Assembly: GCA_964504195.1 (NCBI GenBank)
Contig: CAZDDI010000016.1
Span: 1 to 64,000 of the forward strand
DNA length: 64,000 nucleotides
Reading direction: 5' to 3'
Source: CAZDDI01 sp964504195
GTDB lineage: Bacteria > Chloroflexota > Anaerolineae > B4-G1 > SLSP01
Shown here in pieces: positions 43,190 to 52,300 of this stretch. Under the pieces are notes generated by a model that had not been told where the DNA came from, made no database searches, and saw only the letters and a program-made list of their open reading frames with translations. The position numbers and the translations under genes are program-made. Every line of letters starts with the position of its first letter. Position 1 is the first letter of the stretch.

Positions 43190-44065
43190 TCATACATCGC
43201 CGATGAAACGCGCGTACACTTCAGGGCTGAGCGGGGCCAGGATGTGGGGCAGTTGGATGAGTGCCTCACGCGGCACCCCATCGCGTTCCAGCATATTATG
43301 CAGTGATCTGGAAACAAGTGCCCCTTGCGCGCTCGCTTCCAGACTACCGAACAGTTGGTCGAGCGTTCCATTTACTGCAGCACTGATGAAATCGTCCAGT
43401 GGGATATTGGCCGCGCGTAGTTGGCCTAACAGCTGGTAAAAGGTAGCTGCTGGAATACCCGCTTGCTCGATCCGTGGCAGGATATAATCGTAGAACAATG
43501 TGGTTTCGTTAAATTGCCGCTCCCCGCTGCGTACCTGTTGGGTTTCCTTCCACAGATTGCGCCCCTTGATGAGCGCCTCAATGATGTTGTGTACTAGCTC
43601 TGTACCGCCCCAGCCAATGATGGCCGCTGTCATTACCCAATCGATGAGGCTCCCTAGTGTGAAATTGTCGAAGATGCCGCCGACGCCTGCGTTGAACAGT
43701 ACGGCGCTGCTGGCAAAGAGTACTTCGAGACCCAGTAGTCTAAAAAAGCGCGCATCGGTCAGCCCGATAGCGAGGAAGGCAAAGGCTGTTCCTATCCATT
43801 GTGAGAGTTGTTGTTTGTGGAAGATATAGGCTTTGTCTTTGCGGTCTGGTACGCCCGCACGATTAGGCCAGACTTTTTCTTCCTCCCAACGCCCCCAGAA
43901 AATCTCCAGCAGCCGTTCCACCATAGTGGTTATCGCTATGATGGGGGTTAGCACATGCCAGAGTGGGTCTTCTTGCGCGGGGGTGTTGCTCTGTGCCAGT
44001 ACCGTTCCAGTCGAGAATACCAATAACACAGCGATCCAGATCAGCAACCATGTCCAGCGTTTCAT
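43190..44065 (-). CDS. exported multi-pass hypothetical protein
   Basis: 291 residues. A signal peptide (MKRWTWLL ... TVLAQ, cleavage about 25) is followed by helices near 34-55, 95-112, 118-140 and 148-172, then a soluble helical C-terminus. The start at MKRW is preferred: the open frame runs 34 codons further, but that part is translated from a dispersed repeat (TRFLTAFGMT). AAGGTG precedes it. The family was not recognised. Its C-terminus shows short repeats of helix pairs (QAGIPAATFYQLLGQLRAANI, given as IPAATFYQLL and LRAANIPLDD). It is divergent in function from its neighbours and convergent with the ligase-like gene. Confidence 0.65.
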   Translation of the reverse strand: MKRWTWLLIWIAVLLVFSTGTVLAQSNTPAQEDPLWHVLTPIIAITTMVERLLEIFWGRWEEEKVWPNRAGVPDRKDKAYIFHKQQLSQWIGTAFAFLAIGLTDARFFRLLGLEVLFASSAVLFNAGVGGIFDNFTLGSLIDWVMTAAIIGWGGTELVHNIIEALIKGRNLWKETQQVRSGERQFNETTLFYDYILPRIEQAGIPAATFYQLLGQLRAANIPLDDFISAAVNGTLDQLFGSLEASAQGALVSRSLHNMLERDGVPREALIQLPHILAPLSPEVYARFIGDV

Positions 44066-44096
44066 GTTAGCACCTTTTTCACTCATAACTGTCGGT

Positions 44097-44126
44097 GTCA
44101 TTCCGAACGCAGTGAGGAATCTCGTT
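44097..44126. repeat. dispersed repeat (GTCATTCCGAACGC family)
   Basis: GTCATTCCGAACGCAGTGAGG and AATCTCGTT, the relative of 6853-6921 in the opposite orientation. It lies upstream of the gene at 43190-44065 and lengthens its open frame when read through. Confidence 0.6.
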
Positions 44127-44213
44127 GATGGACGCTGGGGTGGTTTTTTCTGGTTGGGATGCACCATAAAAACACCACCGCGCTTTGGAGGGGCAGCGTG
44201 ATGTGCAGTGGCG

Positions 44214-44666
44214 TTACATGCCCCGCACGCGCTTGCCGATTTGCGTGACGCGCGTGGCGATAACGTAATCCGGCACCTGGTAGGTCTCGCTTAGCGTGGC
44301 AACGTTGATGAGTGGGCGGCGGACCGCTTTGAGCAGCCAGGGGGTGGGCACTAGCAACACAGATGCAAAATAGCGGGCGGCCTCTGTGCTGTAGGGGTAT
44401 TCCTGTGCCGCCCATCCGCTTGGCCCTTGCCGACAGACTTCGCGGTAAAGTAACCGCCCCATTGCCATCCGGTATTCGTAGCGATGCTCTCCGATGCCGA
44501 ACACCAGCGACAGATCGGTCATATCTACCTGCTGCAGGCCTTCGATCGGATGTGCTAACATGCGCTCGATGGGCACTGGGGGCCGTTGGAGCTTGTAGTA
44601 ATCCAAGACGCGCTCCACCAGCGCATCCAGTTGTGCTTGATAATCTGCCGCGCCGCTTTGTTCCAC
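44214..44666 (-). CDS. IrrE/ImmA-like protein without HExxH
   Basis: 150 residues from a GTG start with GGAGG 10 bases upstream. The layout is that of ImmA/IrrE proteins: an LxxxGI..Y (VFGIGEHRYEYRM) strand, the helix that normally holds the zinc motif (here MGRLLYREVCRQ where HExxH would be), then AARYFASVLLVP and a C-terminal helix-turn region (LSETYQVPDYVIATRV). Without the histidines it is unlikely to be a protease and may only bind DNA or protein. It overlaps the end of the GYD gene by a short step. Confidence 0.6.
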   Translation of the reverse strand: MEQSGAADYQAQLDALVERVLDYYKLQRPPVPIERMLAHPIEGLQQVDMTDLSLVFGIGEHRYEYRMAMGRLLYREVCRQGPSGWAAQEYPYSTEAARYFASVLLVPTPWLLKAVRRPLINVATLSETYQVPDYVIATRVTQIGKRVRGM

Positions 44667-44668
44667 GC

Positions 44669-44965
44669 TTATATATCCTCCATCAGAAACCGAAACTCTT
44701 CGAATGGGATCGCCGTCAACGTTTGCGTCGAGCCCATACCCATCGCATGAATGACCAGGGCGACCTTAGCAACGCTGGCGGCGTCCGGAGCTTCCAGAAT
44801 ATGCAGAAAATCGTATTCACCTAGCAAAACATAGCTGGCGACCCGTTTTATCTGCGGAAAGTCCTCGCTCAGGCGTTTTTCTAATTCCTGGTCGAGCAGT
44901 GCCAGGGATTTCACCTCACCCGGATGATGCAGTGAGAGTTTCGAGAGCATCACAAATGTAGCCAT
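44669..44965 (-). CDS. GYD-domain protein
   Basis: 98 residues, one ferredoxin-like GYD domain with LGEYDFLHILEAPD (the GxYDxxxxxExPD signature) near residues 48-61. The fold resembles dimeric alpha-beta barrels; function is unknown. AAAGGAGGG precedes the ATG by 4-6 bases. It ends two bases before the GTG of the IrrE-like gene and begins about 40 bp after the end of mutL in the same direction, so it may share that transcript. Confidence 0.75.
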   Translation of the reverse strand: MATFVMLSKLSLHHPGEVKSLALLDQELEKRLSEDFPQIKRVASYVLLGEYDFLHILEAPDAASVAKVALVIHAMGMGSTQTLTAIPFEEFRFLMEDI

Positions 44966-45005
44966 GGGACCCTCCTTTCGAGCAAAAAAGTAAAAAATCA
45001 AAATT

Positions 45006-46796
45006 TTAGAGTCTACCGAACTGCCTTGCCAATTGCTCCACTGTGATTTGCACCACTGTGGGACGTCCGTGGGGACAGGTGCGCGGATTCTCGGTCTGTT
45101 CGAGCAGGATTACCAGATGTTCCATTTCTTGCCGTGAGAGCACTTGCCCGCCTTTGATAGCGGAACGTTTGCAGATGCGGCGTACGATTTGTTCCTCTAA
45201 TGCTTCACGGAGGATGCTGCGCTCACCCTTTTCGGTGCCATCAAGTGCGGCGATGTCGGCCAGCAGCTCCGGCAACGCCATCTGTGGCAATTGCGCAGGT
45301 GTGGCGCGTACCAGAAACGTCCCTGACCCGAAGACTTCTATCTCCAGCCCTAGTGGTGCGAGCGTGGGCAGCAGCGTCTCCAGCCGTCCGGCCTCATCTG
45401 CCGGAAGTGTGACCGTGAGCGGTTCCAGCAATGGTTGCGACGGTGCTTGTCCGGCGGTTCCGGTGGCGAGTAACTGCTCGTACAGGACACGCTCGTGAGC
45501 GGCGTGTTGATCAATCAAGTATAGCCCGTCCGGGCCTTCAGCGATGATAAAGGTGGTGGCTATTTGTCCGATGACCCGTAACATGGGTAGCGCTGACCCG
45601 CGTTGCAGTGGGGTGTTGAAGTCTGCCGGTGTGCTTGGGTGCGCTGGCGTGTTCGGCGGCGTACTCGTATCTGCGGTGTTATTCTCATACCCGGTGATGG
45701 TGGGTAGGTTGAATTGTTGTGTTGGTTGCAGCGACGCCAGTTGCCTGCGTGTATCGTGTGATGGGTTTGCACTCCCCGATTCCCAACTTGCCGCGACCGG
45801 CGCGGTCTCGATGATGGTGGCGCGTACAGCCCGCTGTACCGCTCGGAACACGGCGTCCCCGTCGTGGAAGCGTACCTCAGTTTTTGCCGGGTGGACGTTA
45901 ACATCTACGTCCTCAGCCGGCAGCGTGAGTGCCACAAATGCCACCGGATAGCGATTGCCCGGCAGCAGCGTATGGTACGCCTGGATGACAGCATAGGTGA
46001 GGCGTAGGTCTTGTACCCAGCGCCCGTTGATAAAGAGCGTGATGTAGCCCCGGTCGGCGCGGTGGACAGTAGGCGGGCCGACGTAGCCGGTGATGCGAAT
46101 TGGAGCCTCTTCTGTGAGACTCGCAGGAATATCAAGCAGCGCTGCTGCCAGGTCTAGCCCATAAACGCTGACTAATGCTGCGCGTGGATCGCCTCGGCCT
46201 GCTGTGCTCAGGATTTCGTGCCCGTCGTGCAGCAGTGTGAAGGCTACTTGCGGATAGGCGATAGCGTAACGGGTCAAAAAAGCATCAATGTGTCGCCGCT
46301 CGGTACGTTCTGCCCGTAGGAATTTGCGCCGGGCCGGTGTATTGTAGAACAGGTCTTCTACCAGCATCTCCGTGCCTGGGGGGCGTCCTACCGCAGCGCT
46401 GGCGACGATATTGCCCGCTTCGAGCCGCACCTGAAGCCCCGTTGGTTCTTCGCGGTGGCGTGTCGTGCAGGTGACGCGGCTCACGGAAGCGATGCTGGCG
46501 AGCGCCTCGCCGCGAAACCCCAGGGTGGCGATGTGCTGCAAATCATCCGCCGTAACAAGTTTGCTAGTGGCGTGGCGACGGAAAGCCAGTGGCAGCTCGG
46601 CGGCAGGAATTCCATCGCCATTGTCTTGCACCCGCATCAGCGCTTGTCCGCCCGCCCGTGTTTCAACCAGCAAGCGGGTAGCGTGTGCATCCAGGCTGTT
46701 TTCCACTAACTCTTTGATAACGGATGCCGGGCGTTCTACCACCTCGCCAGCCGCGATGCGTGCGGCAATGTTTTCCGGCAAGAGCTGTATGTGCAT
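45006..46796 (-). CDS. mutL: DNA mismatch repair protein MutL
   Basis: 596 residues. The GHKL ATPase N-terminus has IAAGEVVERPASVIKELVENSLDA, given as EVVERP and ELVENSLDA, then DNGDGI and GFRGEAL; the transducer domain follows, with NVHPAKTEV. The C-terminal dimerisation domain holds the DQHA-xx-E-xxxx-E motif (DQHAAHERVLYE) and CPHGRP, the marks of an endonuclease-competent MutL as in organisms lacking MutH. A variable Thr/Pro-rich linker (about 345-395) separates the halves. The start at MHIQ lacks a strong SD. No mutS is seen in the window. Confidence 0.92.
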   Translation of the reverse strand: MHIQLLPENIAARIAAGEVVERPASVIKELVENSLDAHATRLLVETRAGGQALMRVQDNGDGIPAAELPLAFRRHATSKLVTADDLQHIATLGFRGEALASIASVSRVTCTTRHREEPTGLQVRLEAGNIVASAAVGRPPGTEMLVEDLFYNTPARRKFLRAERTERRHIDAFLTRYAIAYPQVAFTLLHDGHEILSTAGRGDPRAALVSVYGLDLAAALLDIPASLTEEAPIRITGYVGPPTVHRADRGYITLFINGRWVQDLRLTYAVIQAYHTLLPGNRYPVAFVALTLPAEDVDVNVHPAKTEVRFHDGDAVFRAVQRAVRATIIETAPVAASWESGSANPSHDTRRQLASLQPTQQFNLPTITGYENNTADTSTPPNTPAHPSTPADFNTPLQRGSALPMLRVIGQIATTFIIAEGPDGLYLIDQHAAHERVLYEQLLATGTAGQAPSQPLLEPLTVTLPADEAGRLETLLPTLAPLGLEIEVFGSGTFLVRATPAQLPQMALPELLADIAALDGTEKGERSILREALEEQIVRRICKRSAIKGGQVLSRQEMEHLVILLEQTENPRTCPHGRPTVVQITVEQLARQFGRL

Positions 46797-46895
46797 ATTA
46801 CTTAATTTTAACCCAACGGCTGAAAAGTGCAAGGCCAGCAAGGGCTGAAATTTGAAAGGTAACTATGACAATCAATGGTATCAAGTTTAGGCCAT

Positions 46896-46992
46896 AGACC
46901 TGGCAGAGGTTTCCAGGCCTTGAGTTTACAAAACGTCGTTATGCACCGGTAAAATACTACCCTCCCCAATTTGGGCGAAACCTGCCAGGTCT
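46896..46992. repeat. MITE-like repeat, AGACCTGGCAGGTTT family (full copy, inverted)
   Basis: Arms AGACCTGGCAGAGGTTT (46896) and AAACCTGCCAGGTCT (46978-46992) enclose a core whose reverse complement reads AGTATTTTACCGGTG. That matches the element at 11022-11115 with one change. The flanks on both sides also resemble each other (ACxTxATxACATTG). It fills the 250-bp gap between mutL and the PVEYYD genes with no gene. Confidence 0.55.
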
Positions 46993-47046
46993 TCACGTAA
47001 TGACATTGCTATTATAATTACTCTGAATGTCGGAAACCTGTTGTGC

Positions 47047-47928
47047 TTACGGTGCTTCCGGCTCCACATAGAGCAGCGTTAGCGACCAAGTTGTCCAGAC
47101 CAGATCTGCATCGCCGGGGCACGGGCCAATGGTCAGCGTCGCGACCGGTGCGCCAGTAGGCGCGTTGACATACAGGGTGTAGTTGTGCGCCGGCTCGACG
47201 GCGAAATCGGCGTATCCCAGGCCGCGCTCCGGGCGCAGGCCGGTGAAGGCGTGGTCGGCGCCTTCGTCCCATAGTAGCCATAATTCTACGCCCGGCAATG
47301 GAACTTGTTGCACCCGTTCGCGCCCGCGCACGGTTACTGTGATCTCCTGTGTGAGCGAGATGGCGATGGTGGGGTGTAGCGCGCAATCGCTCTCACGCTG
47401 CACGACTGTGTAGGGCGAGAGTGTCTGGGGTGTGGGCTGGGGCGTGGGTGTGGGTAACACAATACTGATGGTTGTGGGCGTGGGGGCGGGGGGCACGCTG
47501 TCTGGCGTAGCTGTAGCCGTTGCAGGCGTCAACGGTGTCGGTTGTAGGGTGGCGGGGAGGGCTGTAGGGACTTGTGCAGACGTGTAGATACGCACGTTGG
47601 CCGTATCCACGCCATAACTTGCCGCCAACTCCGCCATGCGCCGTAATTGTGCTACCGGGCGCCCTTGCGTGACCGCCTGCGCCAACGCTTCATCCATTAC
47701 CTGCCGCACCTCCGCTGTATCCAGATCGCGCAAGCGCGCCTGGGCGCGGGTGAGGTCGGGTAATACTCCATGAGATTGCGTGGTCATGCGAATCCAATCG
47801 CGGCGATACTCGATGTAGAGCAGCGGGGGGTAAGAATCGTAGTATTCTACGGGCTGAATCTCCCAGGCGAAGAACAAGCCCAGCGCCACGCCGATGATCA
47901 GCCCGGTGAGCAGTAGCCCCTGCTTCAT
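47047..47928 (-). CDS. PVEYYD-type membrane-anchored protein, long form
   Basis: 293 residues. An N-terminal helix (about 4-22) is followed by IQPVEYYDSYPPLL, then a helical part of about 90 residues, a Thr/Pro-rich linker (about 120-175) and a beta-rich C-terminal domain of about 110 residues with two cysteines. The first 110 residues are homologous to the product of 47925-48293. The helix and PVEYYD block look typical of a family common in Chloroflexota whose role is not known. The start overlaps the stop of the short form (ATGA), so both are made together. Confidence 0.65.
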   Translation of the reverse strand: MKQGLLLTGLIIGVALGLFFAWEIQPVEYYDSYPPLLYIEYRRDWIRMTTQSHGVLPDLTRAQARLRDLDTAEVRQVMDEALAQAVTQGRPVAQLRRMAELAASYGVDTANVRIYTSAQVPTALPATLQPTPLTPATATATPDSVPPAPTPTTISIVLPTPTPQPTPQTLSPYTVVQRESDCALHPTIAISLTQEITVTVRGRERVQQVPLPGVELWLLWDEGADHAFTGLRPERGLGYADFAVEPAHNYTLYVNAPTGAPVATLTIGPCPGDADLVWTTWSLTLLYVEPEAP

Positions 47929-48293
47929 GGCGTTCGCTCCAGAATGTATGCCCGCATGGTGGGCGTTTCTATCTGTAATGCACGCGCCAAATCGGCCAGC
48001 ACGAGCACGGTTTCTATTGGCGCTTCGCGGGCGATGAGTTGCTCGGCCAGTGCGAGTAGTGGTGCCGTCGGATCATCGGGTTCCAGTAGTTCCAGGCGGG
48101 TTTGCGCCAGGGCGAGCCGGCCGTCGCCGCGATAGGAAAGTGCTGTCAGCAGTACATATTCATCTTTGTAATCGCTGCGCAGTTGGGACGGCAACGTATC
48201 GTAATACTCCACCGGCGCAATCACCCAGCCAATGAGCAGGCCGATAGCAATACCCGCACACAGTCCCGCGAGCAACCACAGCATACCTCTCAT
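47925..48293 (-). CDS. PVEYYD-type membrane-anchored protein, short form
   Basis: 122 residues from an ATG that overlaps the stop of the desulfhydrase-like gene (ATGA). An N-terminal helix (about 5-25) is followed by IAPVEYYDTLPSQLRSDYKDEYVLL and a helical part with ALAQTRLELLEPDD; it lacks the linker and C-terminal domain of the long form. Duplication then divergence is likely. The three genes (desulfhydrase-like, short, long) form one translational unit. Function is unknown. Confidence 0.65.
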   Translation of the reverse strand: MRGMLWLLAGLCAGIAIGLLIGWVIAPVEYYDTLPSQLRSDYKDEYVLLTALSYRGDGRLALAQTRLELLEPDDPTAPLLALAEQLIAREAPIETVLVLADLARALQIETPTMRAYILERTP

Positions 48294-49291
48294 ACCAATT
48301 CCTCCGCATAAGCAAAGAGTGCGGGCGCGCCGCCAGTGTGCCAGAAGAGCACCCGTTGCCCGCTGTGGAACTGGCCCTGGCGAATTAGGTCGAGTAGCCC
48401 GCCAAACGCCCGCCCAGTGTAGACCGGATCGAGCAAGAGGCCTTCGTTGCGGGCCATACACTGGATGGCTTCGCGTTCCAGTATACTTACCTGCCCGTAG
48501 CCTGCGCCTAAATAGGCGTCATTGACCACGACTTCGTCAGCTTGTATGTTCAAGACCAGTTCCAGGCGCGCAGCAGCGGCGTTAGCCAGGTCTGCGATGC
48601 GCTGGCGGAAGCGCGGCGCATCTTCGGCAATGCTGATGCCCACGATGGGGGTTGCCAGCCCTAGCGCGCGTGTTCCCAGCACCAGTCCGGCTTGTGTGCC
48701 GCCGCTGCTGGATGCGATCACGATAGCGTCGAAACTCACCTCTTGCGTGGCGGCCTGTTGCGCGAGTTCTACCACGGCGGCGGCATAACCGCACGCACCC
48801 AGTCCGTTGCTGCCGCCATAGGGGATGAGATAGGGCCGCCGGCCTGCGCGTCGCAGCGCTTCGGTCTCCGCTTCCAACGCTTCGGACAAGTGCCGCTCAC
48901 CGCTCCAGCGCACCTCGGCCCCCAGCAGTTTGTCGAGCAGGTGATTGCCCTGGGGGGGCTGGTCTGCTGTGCCCCCTAGCACCAGGACGCACTGGCGTCC
49001 CACATTCGCGGCGGCAGCGGCGGTCTGGCGGGCGTGGTTGGATTGGCGCGCTCCACCAGTGACGAGGGTGTCAGCGTTCTGTTCCAAGGCTTCGCTGACC
49101 AGGAAGGTCAGTTTCCGCACTTTGTTGCCGCCCAGACCCAGACCGGTGAGATCATCACGCTTAATCCAGATCTCCGGGCCGCCGAGCGCAGCGCTGAGCC
49201 GGGGTAACGGGTGGAGTGGGGTGAGGTGTTGTATCAATGGCAATGGGCGCAGTCGTTCTAGCGCCTGTTGTAATTGCTGCTGGTTGTCCAC
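48290..49291 (-). CDS. PLP-dependent D-cysteine desulfhydrase/ACC deaminase-like enzyme
   Basis: 333 residues from a GTG start with TAGGAGG 5 bases upstream. It is a fold-type II PLP enzyme: IWIKRDDLTGLGLGGNKVRKL carries the PLP lysine (GGNK, about residue 57), with GGARQSNHARQTAAAAA and SSSGGTQAGLVLG as the phosphate-binding glycine loop, and WHTGGAPALFAY near the end. These features are shared by D-cysteine desulfhydrase and ACC deaminase, and the exact substrate cannot be told from sequence alone. It overlaps the short PVEYYD gene. Confidence 0.85.
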   Translation of the reverse strand: MDNQQQLQQALERLRPLPLIQHLTPLHPLPRLSAALGGPEIWIKRDDLTGLGLGGNKVRKLTFLVSEALEQNADTLVTGGARQSNHARQTAAAAANVGRQCVLVLGGTADQPPQGNHLLDKLLGAEVRWSGERHLSEALEAETEALRRAGRRPYLIPYGGSNGLGACGYAAAVVELAQQAATQEVSFDAIVIASSSGGTQAGLVLGTRALGLATPIVGISIAEDAPRFRQRIADLANAAAARLELVLNIQADEVVVNDAYLGAGYGQVSILEREAIQCMARNEGLLLDPVYTGRAFGGLLDLIRQGQFHSGQRVLFWHTGGAPALFAYAEELV

Positions 49292-49363
49292 GTGAACCTC
49301 CTACTGAAATTCATGAATTTTATCCGTGCTCTTTGTGGCGGACGAAGTTTTTCAGGGTAGTCT

Positions 49364-52300
49364 TTACTTGTTTCGCGATTTTTCCTTCAGCGGGCGCGGC
49401 TGCGCGAGGCTCTCCGGTTGATTGTATAGCAGCTTCCAATCGTTGACGCTCATACCGGATGTGGTGCGGGCGTGGCTGTCTGCGCCTGCCGCGATGAGTC
49501 GTTGCGCAACGGCCTCGTTGCCGCTGGCGATGGCTTGCATCAAGGGGGTGACGTTGGTGTTGTCGCCTCGGTTAGGGTCAGCGCCATCCGTCAACAGACA
49601 GTCCACCATTTCCAGAAAACCTTCTCCGGCGGCCAATAGCAGTGCTGTCACACCGCTAGACGCGACAGCATCTACCGCCGCCCCGGCTGTGAGCAACAGC
49701 GTGGCGAGTGTGGGCTGGTTGGAGCGTGCTGCCATCATCAACGGCGTGAAGCCACCGGGTGTGGGGAGCTCGATGTCGGCCCCCAACGCTAACACCAGGC
49801 GCGCGAGTGGTGCATCCCCCTGCTGCACCGCGCGGATGAGCGCCGATTGTTGCCCTGCGCCTAGCCCATCAATGTCTACCTCGCCGCTTTCGACGAGTGC
49901 GGTCACTTTGGCGATGGAGCCGGCGCTCAGCGCCGCGCTCAACGCATCAAGCCGCCCCAGATGCTCGGCCATCCGGTCGAGCGCCGCCAGCCCGCGCGCC
50001 GCGCCGGCGGCTTCCAGCACGGCGCGCGTCTCATCATGCCCAAAAACGAGTGTCAATGCTACCGCATCCGTCCCCACGCCATTGCGCGCGTGAACGTCGG
50101 CCCTGGCGGCCAGCAGCGCCTGCACAATCTCCGTATGTCCGCGCTCGGCAGCGAGCATGAGCGCCGTGTCGCCGCGCGTGCTGCGGGTGTCCACGGGGAT
50201 GCCCTCCGCCAGCAGCTGTTGCACCCCAGCCAGATCGCCGCGCTGGGCGGCGCGATGGAGCGGCGGCTTGGGTGGCACTTCTGCCGGGCGCAAGGATGGC
50301 ACTTGTGGCGTCGTGCCTGTTGCCGCGCTCAAGATGGCGGCGACCTCCGGGCGGTTCGCGGCTAAATCGAGCGTGCTCTGGCCCTGTGCATTGCGCAACA
50401 GGGGATCGGCCCTGGCCTGGAGCAACAGTCGCACGAGCTCCTGTTCTCCCGCTTCGGCAGCCAGCATAAGCGGCGTGTACCCGTCCTTGCCCACTGCATC
50501 GGCAGCAGCTCCGGCATCCAGTAAGCGCGCCGCCCCCGCGACATTGCGCTTTGCCACAGCCAGCGATAGCGGCGTATCGAGCATGTGGTTGCGGGTGTTC
50601 ACCTGCGCGCCGGACTCAATCAGCCACAACAGGGCCTCGTGTTTATCGAAGCGCACGGCGCGCATCAGGGGCGATTCGCCCACCGGATCGGGATCGAGCG
50701 CGCCGCCGACAAGGTGCAAGGCTGCGAGCGCGGCAATGTGACCGCCCTCGGCGGCGGCATGCACTGGCGTATGTCGCCAGTTATCGTAGTGATTGGGATC
50801 GCTGCCAGCCGCCAGCAGCGCGCGCAATGCACCCAGCTCGCCGTTGTAGGCGGCTTTGTGGAGCGCCGTGCTGCCCGTGTTGGATTGCGCACCCACATCA
50901 GCGCCGGCCCGCAGCAACGCCTGGACGATGGACGTGTGGCCTTTGGCCGCAGCCACCATCAGCGCGGTCTCGGCGTAACCGTTGCGCTCATCCGGCGCAA
51001 GGCCGGCCCGTAACAGCCCGGCAACCAGCTGGGTCTCGTCCTCTTCTACTGCCACCAGCAAGGCTGTAGCAGGCAAAGTTTGCGCCAGCCGGGGGAAGAA
51101 AGCCGCCGGGAGCGCGTCCATCTCTGGCTCAACGTCAAATCCAAACGCGGCCAGCGTCTCCTCGACTGGTTGGTAGAGCAAGGCCCGTCGCAACAGCTGG
51201 TCACATTCAGTGTGGCCCATTGAACTGGCTTGATCGAGCGGCATAAGCCCCAGATCATCGCGCGCGCCCGGAGCGGCACCGGCAGCAAGCAGCGCGGACA
51301 CTACGGCCGCATGCCCCTGCGCCGCAGCATCGTGGAGCGGCGTTTGGCCCCTGCTGCCCGCGAGCTTGGGATTCGCGCCTGCTGCAATCAGCCGGAGCGC
51401 AGCCTGCCCCTGGCGCAGGCCGGTGGCCTTTTTGAGCGGTGTGTCGCCATCACCCGTTTGCGCATCGAGATTGGCGCCGGCCTCGATCAGCCAATCCAGC
51501 AGCCTCAGATGTTGTTTGATGGCGACCCAGTGTAGCGCGGTGTACTCGCCGCCGTTGATGTCGGCCCCCGCAGCGACCAGCCTGACGAGAATGTCGCGCG
51601 CGTTCTCCCGTGCGGGCTTGCCCAGCAGCGCCCAATCTGGCCCATCGTGGGGCGGGACGCCATGCTCCAGAAGCGCCTCCACGCAGGGCAGGCTCAGCGC
51701 GTGAACCGCGAGCATCAGCGGCGAAGACTTGTCCGGCAAGGGTGAGGTGGTTGCCGCGCCCTGTGCGAGCAAAAACCGCACGGCCTGATCATGGCCGGTG
51801 TAGCAGGCTAGCATCAGCGCCGTGTAACCGTCGGGATCGCAAGCGTTGATGTCTACCCCGGCGTGCAGCGCATCGCGCAGGGCCGCGACGTTGCCGGTTT
51901 GGGCGGCCTGGAAAAAGCGCACTTCTGGCGCGTACGGCGTCTGCGCTCCGGCGGCAGTGAGCGCTGCCGCCACTTCGGGTTGATCCAGATACATGGCCGT
52001 CCGCCAGGGCGTCCAGCCCAGCGCATCGCTGGCTTCCGGGTCGGCGCTGGCAGCAATAAGTTGGAGCGCGATGCTCTCGCGCTTGCGGTGGATGGCGCTA
52101 AGCAAGAGCGTCCGCTTGTGGTGTGCGATGCGCGCATTGACGTTAGCCCCAGCTGCGATGAGCTGTGCGACGTAAGTCGCGTTATCCTCTACCAGCGCGG
52201 TGTAGAGTGGGCAATCGCCGTGCTCCCCCCAGCTCGCATCCACATCGGCACCGGCTTCAAGCAAAGCTGCGATCAGGTCGGGCTTGTGATCGCTGACGGC

